Origin: Erysipelotrichaceae bacterium UBA1783
GTDB lineage: Bacteria; Bacillota_I; Bacilli_A; Erysipelotrichales; Erysipelotrichaceae
Assembly (NCBI GenBank): GCA_002315205.1
Contig: DCGH01000004.1
Coordinates: 12,717 to 20,288 of the forward strand
Direction: 5' to 3'
DNA length: 7,572 nucleotides
In this document: positions 1 to 5,910 of the stretch, in pieces
How positions within the stretch are numbered: the first letter of the stretch is position 1
Layout: each line of letters opens with the position of its first letter
Translations under genes and position numbers: made by a program
The notes under the pieces: model-generated
What the model was told of the DNA's origin: nothing
What the model saw: the letters and a program-made list of their open reading frames with translations, nothing else
Databases searched by the model: none

Positions 1-188
1 CATAACAGATACTTGTAAAAGAAAAAATATAAAACTGAAATAAATCCAATAACAATTAGCAATACTCTTTTTGCCTCAAAGGATTGGTCTTTAAATATAA
101 AGGCTATAACCCAGACAATCACTAGCTGTAGTGCTAAATATGCCCACCAGCAAGGATTGAAAGAGTCAATTCTAAGGTCTTTTTTCAT
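1..188 (-). CDS. Small membrane protein, N-terminal 62 residues (3' end outside window)
   Basis: Reading leftward from ATG at 188-186, the frame stays open to the window edge (62 codons plus 2 bases). The start is set by GGAGAG at 198-193, four to six bases upstream. The product begins with a basic, polar stretch (MKKDLRIDSF), then NPCWW and a hydrophobic segment at about residues 15-32. A short charged loop (KDQSFEAKR) follows, and a second hydrophobic segment lies at about 41-58. It is thus an integral membrane protein with at least two helices; there is no cleavable signal peptide. The layout (F-x-P followed by an aromatic pair and regularly spaced helices) faintly recalls the YwaF/TIGR02206 group of uncharacterised membrane proteins, but this is only an impression. 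The gene lies 14 bases after the stop of the GTPase-NYN gene with no terminator between, so the two are probably co-transcribed. Function unknown. Confidence 0.75.
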   Translation of the reverse strand, partial: MKKDLRIDSFNPCWWAYLALQLVIVWVIAFIFKDQSFEAKRVLLIVIGFISVLYFFFYKYLL

Positions 189-202
189 ATAACTCTCCAA
201 TA

Positions 203-2692
203 CTACTTTAACATTGTATCATTTATAAACTTTAATTCAATTTCCAACTCTCTTGCACTAACCCTTCTTGCACCCTGAGCGAATACAACGCTTTGTACCG
301 TTCCATCGCTTGAAGCAACATAAACATCATATTTATTTTTAAAATCATGTACTGCTTTCTCTATATAAGCATCGGCAGTCTGACCAGTTTTGGTATAAAC
401 AATTGAGAAATTACTATTGGTAGAAACCTTACCCAAGGTATCCTTTACCTTATAGGCATCAAATACAATAACAACACTAACACCCTTATAGCCTGCATAG
501 CTGGAAATATCATTAATCACAATATCTCTGGCATTATCAAAATCAATACCTTTAGTCTTTTCCCAGCCAAACATCATATTATAACCATCCACAATCAACA
601 TCCTTGGTTTTCTTTCTTTTAGCTTTACCTCAACCTTTTTATTTCGGTCATCAATTCGTTTGTTCTCAGCAACCTTTTTCTTTTCATTGATATTTCTACC
701 GCCAGCCATCATAAAAACCTGCTTCAATTCATTTTCACTGACAGTAAATTTATTAGAATGCGTTAAGGATGAACTTATATTTTCTTCCTTTGGTTTAATA
801 TGCATATACTCCTCTACATGATTATATGGCACATAAAAGCCTGAACCATGAGCACAGAAAACCGAACCAGTTGGATTTCCATAATCCATTTCTGAATCGT
901 AATGGAACCTCTCAATGATATCCGCCTCATCCTCACATGGTTCATAACCTAACAGACTCATAACTATTTTGCCTGTACCACTAGTAGCGGCTAATAGTGT
1001 TGTCTGGTAATTCTGCATCTTTCTGACAGGTGCCTTACCCTCCACAACAACAAAGCCCCTTTCATCCTCATCAATCTTATAGGAAGCCTTCATATTGTCC
1101 AAGTCATATAAAACCTTACTTAAATACTGCTTATTTAAGGTAATAGTAAAACGATAGAAAGGCTCTAGTACGATACTGATTGCTTTCTTTAAGCCTTGTC
1201 TTACTGCACGATAGGTGGCTTCTCTAAAGTCTCCACCTTCGGTATGCTTTAAATGACTTCTTCCAGCTGTAATAATGATTTTAATATCGGTAATTGGTGC
1301 GCCAATTAATACACCCTTATGTCTTTTTTCCTTTAAGTGCGTCAGAATCAATCTTTGCCAGTTTAGTGACAAATCATCTGTTGAAACCTCACTATCAAAA
1401 ACCAGCCCACTGCCTGCTGGTAGTGGTTCTAATCGTAAATGAACCTCAGCATAATGCCTTAATGGTTCAAAATGACCAACACCATCCACAATATCACAAA
1501 TAGTTTCCTTGAATAACACCTTTCCATTATCAAAGCTGATATCTACACCAGTTCTGTTTTTGATAATTTTACTGATAATTTCAAGCTGGATTTCACCCAT
1601 TAGTGAAACATTGATTTCTTTAGCTGCTTCACTATAGCTAACCTGAATCTGAGGATCCTCCTGTTGCAGCTTATTCAGCTCCTTTAGCATATTGTTGCTG
1701 TCGGTACCTCTTGGTAAAACCACACGATAGACCATGTAAGCTGTTAGTACTGGTTTATTCGTATCTGCCTCAATACCTAATCCACTTCCAGCACCATAGC
1801 TGTTTAGTCCCTTAATAGCGACAATCTGGCCAGCTGTTGCCTGCTGCAATAAGGTATATTTATTTCCTGAAACTAAACGAATCTGATCTACCTTTTCATT
1901 TTCATCCAGCTTCTGCTTCGCATTTAAAACGCCACCTGTTATCTTGCTGTAGCATAATCTGGTTCCTTGCTCATCATAAGAAACCTTAAAAATCTTCATA
2001 CCAAATTCTTCAGGATATTTTTTCTCTAAAGAGAATCTCTGTAAGCCAGTTAATAGCTCCTCTACGCCCATATCCTTTAAAGCACTACCAAAATAGACAG
2101 GGAAAATGCCTCTCTGTTGAATACTTCTGGCAATATTTTTATCCGAAATATTACCGGTTGCCAAATACTCTTCTAATAAGGATTCACTTGCTGTAGCAAG
2201 ATTTTCTGAGTAATCACCTTCAAATACAACACATTTATTCGAAAGATTTTTTGTTAAATCCTCAATCAGTTCATTTTTTTCTTTGGTAGTGATATCCATC
2301 TTATTAACAAAAATAAAGGTTGGAATATGGTAATACTCTAATAGCTTAAAGATGGTCTCTGTATGTGATTGAACCCCATCTAAGCCAGATACAACTAACA
2401 CTGCAATATCCAACACCTGTAGAGTTCTTTCCATTTCACAAGAAAAATCAACGTGGCCTGGTGTATCTACTAAGGTAAAGGTTGTATCATTCCAATCGAT
2501 TGTTGCTGTTTTCGCAAATATTGTAATTCCACGATCTCTCTCTTGGCGGTCAGTATCAAAAAAGGCATCCTTGTGATCTACTCTGCCCATTTTTCTTATG
2601 ACCTTTGCCTTATATAATAGGCATTCATTTAAGGTTGTTTTTCCAGCGTCTACATGCGCTACAATTCCAAGAGATATCTGTTTCATAATCAT
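203..2692 (-). CDS. TetM/EF-G-like ribosome-binding GTPase fused to a C-terminal Rae1/YacP-like NYN endonuclease domain
   Basis: 829 residues. Residues 1-225 form a translational-GTPase G domain: P-loop AHVDAGKT (12-19), switch I RGIT (54-57), DTPGH with catalytic His80, NKMD (130-133) and GSA (202-204). Domains II-V of the EF-G/TetM fold follow to about 630. TetM-type ribosomal protection proteins are about 640 residues long, so the first part is full length. A Lys/Glu-rich linker (about 632-695) leads to a NYN/PIN domain at 696-826. This domain has VDGYN (701-705), VFDAYK (744-748), TADAYIE (772-778), SSDG (794-797) and QGARR-SARE near 806-815. The acidic set (D702, D745, D774, D796) and the SARE motif match Bacillus Rae1 (YacP), an endoribonuclease that cuts mRNA in the ribosomal A site. 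The domain IV tip reads GRSHLKHTEGGDFR (477-490) where TetM has its YSPVS loop, so tetracycline resistance is doubtful. No Shine-Dalgarno precedes Met1 (2692) or Met3 (2686); Met3 matches where TetM relatives begin. Inference: a ribosome-targeted nuclease or rescue factor. Databases may label such proteins as Tet resistance. Confidence 0.9.
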   Translation of the reverse strand: MIMKQISLGIVAHVDAGKTTLNECLLYKAKVIRKMGRVDHKDAFFDTDRQERDRGITIFAKTATIDWNDTTFTLVDTPGHVDFSCEMERTLQVLDIAVLVVSGLDGVQSHTETIFKLLEYYHIPTFIFVNKMDITTKEKNELIEDLTKNLSNKCVVFEGDYSENLATASESLLEEYLATGNISDKNIARSIQQRGIFPVYFGSALKDMGVEELLTGLQRFSLEKKYPEEFGMKIFKVSYDEQGTRLCYSKITGGVLNAKQKLDENEKVDQIRLVSGNKYTLLQQATAGQIVAIKGLNSYGAGSGLGIEADTNKPVLTAYMVYRVVLPRGTDSNNMLKELNKLQQEDPQIQVSYSEAAKEINVSLMGEIQLEIISKIIKNRTGVDISFDNGKVLFKETICDIVDGVGHFEPLRHYAEVHLRLEPLPAGSGLVFDSEVSTDDLSLNWQRLILTHLKEKRHKGVLIGAPITDIKIIITAGRSHLKHTEGGDFREATYRAVRQGLKKAISIVLEPFYRFTITLNKQYLSKVLYDLDNMKASYKIDEDERGFVVVEGKAPVRKMQNYQTTLLAATSGTGKIVMSLLGYEPCEDEADIIERFHYDSEMDYGNPTGSVFCAHGSGFYVPYNHVEEYMHIKPKEENISSSLTHSNKFTVSENELKQVFMMAGGRNINEKKKVAENKRIDDRNKKVEVKLKERKPRMLIVDGYNMMFGWEKTKGIDFDNARDIVINDISSYAGYKGVSVVIVFDAYKVKDTLGKVSTNSNFSIVYTKTGQTADAYIEKAVHDFKNKYDVYVASSDGTVQSVVFAQGARRVSARELEIELKFINDTMLK

Positions 2693-2693
2693 A

Positions 2694-2723
2694 ATTATAT
2701 TATATTTAATTGTTTCAATCCAA
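2694..2723 (-). promoter_or_regulatory. Candidate promoter of the GTPase-NYN gene, possibly giving a leaderless mRNA
   Basis: On the minus strand two overlapping TATAAT boxes occur at 2704-2699 and 2699-2694, directly in front of the start codon. A weak -35-like TTGGAT (2723-2718) lies 18 bases before the nearer box. Transcription starting about seven bases after either box would begin at or within a few bases of Met1 (2692) or Met3 (2686). Since no Shine-Dalgarno is visible, the mRNA may be leaderless. The -10 boxes are exact matches; the -35 match is poor, which limits confidence. Confidence 0.4.
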
Positions 2724-2725
2724 TT

Positions 2726-2737
2726 ATTTGTACAAAT
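2726..2737. promoter_or_regulatory. Perfect 12-base palindrome in the divergent promoter region
   Basis: ATTTGTACAAAT is a perfect inverted repeat with no spacer. It lies between the two divergent genes, just upstream of the candidate -10 of the rightward kinase gene and upstream of the leftward GTPase-NYN promoter. Its symmetry and position fit a dimeric repressor operator. Short AT-rich palindromes also arise by chance, no second copy was seen in the window, and no regulator is assigned. Confidence 0.3.
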
Positions 2738-2760
2738 GAAAAATACTATTGTGTTAAAAT
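2731..2760 (+). promoter_or_regulatory. Candidate promoter for the P-loop NTPase gene (extended -10)
   Basis: TGTTAAAAT at 2752-2760 is an extended -10 (TG-N-TAAAAT). The best -35 candidate is the weak TACAAA at 2731-2736 with an 18-base spacer. The start site would fall near 2767, leaving a short leader that holds the AAGAGGG ribosome binding site (2771-2777) before ATG 2785. Confidence 0.4.
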
Positions 2761-2784
2761 GTAAATAGGAAAGAGGGTTGTAGT

Positions 2785-3327
2785 ATGAGTAATACTGTTA
2801 TTATAAATATTGCTGGAGGTCCTGGTGTTGGTAAAACTACGGTTGCCTCTCAATTATTCTCCATTTTAAAGCAAAAGGGATATGAGGTTGAAAACATTCC
2901 TGAATTTGCCAAGGAATTAGTTTATGAAGGAAGAACCAATGCCTTTAATGATCGTTTTTATATGCATGCTATGCAGAATCATCGCTTGTTCCAGTTAGAT
3001 GGCAAGGTTGACTTTATCATTACAGATTCTCCTTTATTTTTAACAAGTGTATATTATCACTTCTATCTGGAAAATAAATTCTCATCTAGTTATACCGCAA
3101 TGCTAGATAATGCAGTTTTGGAAACTCAGCTATTCTACAATAATCGATTCTACTATTTATCAAGAAGCACGGATTATCAAAGTAATGGCAGAAGAGAGCT
3201 ATTGAATGAAGCGGAAATCATTGATGAAAGAATTGAGGAGTATATGAAGAAAAATAATATTCCATATACAACAGTTTCTCTAGATAATATTATTGAAACC
3301 ATTCTTGCTGATTTATCTATAAAATAG
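2785..3327 (+). CDS. P-loop NTPase / nucleotide-kinase-like protein (AAA_28, NadR-kinase-like)
   Basis: 180 residues, soluble. A Walker A motif GGPGVGKTT lies at 11-19, right after a beta-strand (VIINIA). An acidic PEFAKEL segment at 39-45 fits the substrate-side helix of small kinases. The segment DFIITDSP (76-83) is a Walker-B-like strand ending in the DSP signature. Arg127, Arg136 and Arg137 fall in a LID-like region before the helix at about 141-155. This order and length fit the AAA_28 family, which includes the NadR ribosylnicotinamide kinase domain and many phage ATPases; the actual substrate cannot be read from the sequence. The start is supported by AAGAGGG with seven-base spacing. 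The gene diverges from the GTPase-NYN gene and ends at its own terminator, so it appears monocistronic. Phage relatives of this family are common, but nothing else here looks like prophage. Confidence 0.8.
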   Translation: MSNTVIINIAGGPGVGKTTVASQLFSILKQKGYEVENIPEFAKELVYEGRTNAFNDRFYMHAMQNHRLFQLDGKVDFIITDSPLFLTSVYYHFYLENKFSSSYTAMLDNAVLETQLFYNNRFYYLSRSTDYQSNGRRELLNEAEIIDERIEEYMKKNNIPYTTVSLDNIIETILADLSIK

Positions 3328-3350
3328 AATGCCTGCGCATTCTTTTTTTT
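3326..3350 (+). terminator. Rho-independent terminator after the P-loop NTPase gene
   Basis: An AGAATGC / GCATTCT stem (3326-3332 with 3337-3343) closed by a CTGC loop is followed by T's up to 3350. The left arm begins inside the TAG stop codon of the preceding gene. The last two T's of the tract also form the start of the feo -35 box. Confidence 0.88.
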
Positions 3351-3377
3351 GACTTTAATTTAAAATAAGGGTAAACT
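3349..3377 (+). promoter_or_regulatory. Promoter of the feoAB operon
   Basis: TTGACT (3349-3354, 5 of 6 matches to the sigma-A -35) is followed by a 17-base spacer and TAAACT (3372-3377, 4 of 6 matches to the -10). An overlapping TATTAT at 3377-3382 is an alternative -10. Transcription would begin near 3384, immediately before the inverted repeat at 3385-3400. Confidence 0.6.
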
Positions 3378-3384
3378 ATTATAG

Positions 3385-3400
3385 GTTAGTTAAAACTAAC
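3385..3400. promoter_or_regulatory. DtxR/IdeR-type operator candidate in front of feoAB
   Basis: GTTAGTT-AA-AACTAAC is a perfect inverted repeat with 7-base arms. Read with its left flank (AGGTTAGTT) it resembles half of the classical DtxR/IdeR box (TTAGGTTAG and its complement). It overlaps the predicted transcription start and lies 16 bases before the feoAB ATG, just upstream of the AAGGGAG ribosome binding site (3404-3410). Binding there would block initiation. The obvious ligand is the DtxR-family regulator encoded at the end of the same operon (5907-6287), which would make the circuit autoregulatory. The repeat is seen directly; the binding protein is inferred. Confidence 0.7.
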
Positions 3401-3416
3401 AAGAAGGGAGCATTCT

Positions 3417-5768
3417 ATGAATATCAATGATTTAAAAATAGGTCAAAGTGCTACCGTTAAAGAAATTGGTGGTCATGGTGCTTTAAGACAGCACTTTTTA
3501 GATATGGGTATTATTCCTGGTGTAAAGGTTACATTAGTTAAATTTGCTCCTATGGGAGACCCTTTAGAAATAAGAATTCATTCTTACGAATTAACATTAC
3601 GCTTAGATGATGCAAAGCAGATTATTGTGGAACCATTATCTGAGGAAAAATATGATGATACTAATCGAAACAGAAAAAGTGAAATTGCCCATCCTGGCTT
3701 AGGAGAATATGGAAAATTCCATTCCAAGGAAACAGAACATCCTTTAAGTGATGATACGATCCTGACCTTTGCTTTAGCAGGAAATCAGAATTGCGGTAAG
3801 ACAACCCTGTTTAATCAGATTACTGGTTCCAACCAGCATGTAGGTAACTTCCCTGGTGTAACTGTCGATAAAAAAAGTGGTGCTATAAAGGGTTATCCAA
3901 ATACCGATGTTACCGATTTACCAGGTATCTACTCTATGTCTCCATATACAAGCGAAGAAATTGTATCCAGACAATTTATTTTAGATGAAAAGCCTTATGG
4001 TATTATCAATATTGTCGATGCGACAAACATTGAAAGAAATCTTTATTTGACAATGCAGCTGATGGAATTGGATATTCCAATGGTTCTAGCCTTAAATATG
4101 ATGGATGAAATGCGAGGCAATGGTGGTTCTATTTTAATCAATGAAATGGAACAGGCCTTAGGCATTCCCGTCATTCCAATTGCCGCCGCAAAAAATGAAG
4201 GCATTAATGAATTAATTGAACATGCTGTTCATATTGCAAAATACCAGGAAAGAGGAAGCAGAATTGACTTCTGTGATAAGGATGACCATAATGGCGCCCT
4301 ACACCGCTGTCTGCATGGAATTATGCATCTGATTGAAGACCATGCGCATACTGCTGGTATCCCAGTTCGTTTTGCTGCAACAAAGGTTGTCGAAGGTGAT
4401 AAATTAGTTATCGAAGCATTGCATTTAGAAGAAAATGAAAAGGAAATGATTGAACACATTATCGTCCAGAAGGAAAATGAACGAGGGTTAGATCGCAGTG
4501 CAGCCATTGCTGATATGCGTTTTACTTTCATTAATAATCTGGTTTCTAAAACGGTTATTAAGCCAAGGGTGAGTAAAGAACACCTAAGAAGTGAGAGAAT
4601 CGACAAGATTCTAACTGGAAAATATACTGCTCTTGTTACCTTTGTTCTTATCATGGGTGCTATTTTCTATTTAACATTTAATGTTATTGGCGCCTTCTTC
4701 CAAGATTTATTAGCGCAAGCAATTGAAAGCATCACCTTAATTGCCGATCAGGCATTAACCTCTTGGCAAGTCAATGAGGTTGTTCATTCATTAATTATTG
4801 ACGGTATTTTTACAGGTGTTGGTAGCGTATTAAGCTTCTTACCAATCATTGTTACCCTGTTCTTATTCCTTTCTCTATTAGAGGATACTGGTTATATGGC
4901 AAGAATTGCCTTCGTTATGGATAAGCTATTAAGAAAAATTGGTTTATCTGGAAGAAGTATTGTTCCAATGCTTATTGGATTTGGCTGCACTGTTCCAGCA
5001 GTTATGTCATCAAGAACATTACCATCTGCTAGAGACAGAAAGCTGACAATTCTATTAACACCATTTATGAGCTGCTCTGCAAAGCTACCAATCTATGGTT
5101 TCTTTGTACAGGTATTCTTCCCTCAATACTCTGGCTTTATTATGGTTGGTTTATATCTTTTAGGTATTTTAACGGCTATCTTAGTTGCCTTTATTTCCAA
5201 GCAGTTTGCCTTTGAGGGTGAGGCAGTACCATTTGTTATGGAGCTGCCTAATTACAGAATGCCTTCATTAAAATCTACACTTCAGCTATTATGGGAAAAG
5301 GCAAAGGATTTCTTAACCAAGGCATTTACGATTATCTTTATTGCTTCAATTGTCATCTGGTTCTTACAGACCTTTGACACAAGATTATCTATTGTTGCTG
5401 ATTCCTCTGAATCTATTCTGGCAATCATTGCTGGTGCGATTGCTCCAGTATTTAAACCACTAGGATTCGGTGATTGGCGTATCTGTACTGCTTTAATTGC
5501 AGGCTTTATGGCCAAGGAATCTGTTGTTTCAACATTAACAGTTCTATTTGCGTCTGAGACTGTTTTAGCAAGCTTCTTAGCTCCTGCAAGTGCTGCAGCG
5601 CTATTAGTATTCTGCTTGCTATATACACCTTGTGTAGCTGCCATTGCTTCAATCAAACGCGAATTATCTGGTGGTTGGGCATTATTTATCGTCATTGGAC
5701 AATGTAGCATTGCCTGGATTGTTGCATTGATTGTTAAACTTGTCATTTCAGCATTAATTGTCCTATAA
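3417..5768 (+). CDS. feoB: Ferrous iron transport protein, FeoA-FeoB fusion
   Basis: 783 residues. Residues 1-75 are a complete FeoA SH3-like domain (LKIGQ, the LRQHFLDMGIIPG helix-turn, and the final QIIVEPL strand). A polar linker of about 40 residues joins it to FeoB. The G domain (about 115-275) shows GNQNCGKTT (122-130), FPGVTV (145-150), DLPG (167-170) and NMMD (227-230). A soluble helical region with a charged spacer spans about 275-400. The membrane part runs from about 402 to 783. It has the two conserved gate segments around GFGCTVP (521-527) and PFMSCSAKLP (549-558), then FMAKES (697-702) and YTPC (736-739). Cys524, Cys553 and Cys739 match conserved FeoB cysteines. FeoB imports Fe(II) across the cytoplasmic membrane, gated by its GTPase domain. 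FeoA, normally a separate small partner, is covalently attached here. GNQN replaces the more usual GNPN in the P-loop; Lys128 and Thr129 are intact. A DtxR-like operator precedes it and the accessory peptide and regulator follow. Confidence 0.96.
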   Translation: MNINDLKIGQSATVKEIGGHGALRQHFLDMGIIPGVKVTLVKFAPMGDPLEIRIHSYELTLRLDDAKQIIVEPLSEEKYDDTNRNRKSEIAHPGLGEYGKFHSKETEHPLSDDTILTFALAGNQNCGKTTLFNQITGSNQHVGNFPGVTVDKKSGAIKGYPNTDVTDLPGIYSMSPYTSEEIVSRQFILDEKPYGIINIVDATNIERNLYLTMQLMELDIPMVLALNMMDEMRGNGGSILINEMEQALGIPVIPIAAAKNEGINELIEHAVHIAKYQERGSRIDFCDKDDHNGALHRCLHGIMHLIEDHAHTAGIPVRFAATKVVEGDKLVIEALHLEENEKEMIEHIIVQKENERGLDRSAAIADMRFTFINNLVSKTVIKPRVSKEHLRSERIDKILTGKYTALVTFVLIMGAIFYLTFNVIGAFFQDLLAQAIESITLIADQALTSWQVNEVVHSLIIDGIFTGVGSVLSFLPIIVTLFLFLSLLEDTGYMARIAFVMDKLLRKIGLSGRSIVPMLIGFGCTVPAVMSSRTLPSARDRKLTILLTPFMSCSAKLPIYGFFVQVFFPQYSGFIMVGLYLLGILTAILVAFISKQFAFEGEAVPFVMELPNYRMPSLKSTLQLLWEKAKDFLTKAFTIIFIASIVIWFLQTFDTRLSIVADSSESILAIIAGAIAPVFKPLGFGDWRICTALIAGFMAKESVVSTLTVLFASETVLASFLAPASAAALLVFCLLYTPCVAAIASIKRELSGGWALFIVIGQCSIAWIVALIVKLVISALIVL

Positions 5769-5775
5769 TTGTTTT

Positions 5776-5910
5776 ATGAATTTAGTCAGCTATATATTAT
5801 TAATCATTGTTTTTGCTCTGATCGTTTTGGCTATCAGAATTAATAAAACCTATACAAGAAGCTGCTGTGGTGACCAGAAAAAATGTAGTCACAAAAGGAG
5901 AATTAAATGA
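5776..5910 (+). CDS. FeoB-associated Cys-rich membrane protein (44 aa)
   Basis: A 44-codon frame starts seven bases after the feoB stop and ends in the TGA that overlaps the next start as ATGA (5907-5910). One membrane helix (about residues 6-20, YILLIIVFALIVLAI) is followed by a basic cytoplasmic-type tail. That tail carries a Cys pair at 30-31 and Cys37 (SCCGDQKKC), then His39 and several Lys/Arg. Helix, short loop, then a Cys cluster directly after feoB is the signature of the FeoB-associated Cys-rich membrane protein family. Its members are thought to assist FeoB, perhaps by binding iron or by signalling; the role is unproven. No good Shine-Dalgarno precedes the ATG, so translation is probably coupled to feoB. 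Its last codons contain the AAAAGGAG ribosome binding site of the regulator gene, which ties the two together. Confidence 0.85.
   Translation: MNLVSYILLIIVFALIVLAIRINKTYTRSCCGDQKKCSHKRRIK

Noticed and set aside
1294..1503. Rightward open frame of 69 codons inside the GTPase gene
   Set aside because: It lies antisense to the conserved EF-G-like core, has no ribosome binding site and a low-complexity product without any domain.
203..2692. Annotation as a tetracycline resistance gene
   Set aside because: The overall fold is TetM-like, but the tip loop lacks the TetM motif and a nuclease domain is appended, so resistance is not supported by sequence.
2785..3327. Phage or mobile-element origin of the P-loop NTPase gene
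   Set aside because: The family occurs in phages, but no integrase, structural gene, repeat or att-like site is present and base use resembles its neighbours.
4229..4654. Leftward open frame of 141 codons inside feoB
   Set aside because: It mirrors the conserved FeoB reading frame; its product is compositionally odd and there is no start signal or promoter.
5282..5746. Leftward open frame of 154 codons inside the FeoB membrane domain
   Set aside because: It is antisense to well-conserved FeoB helices, with no ribosome binding site and no recognisable family.
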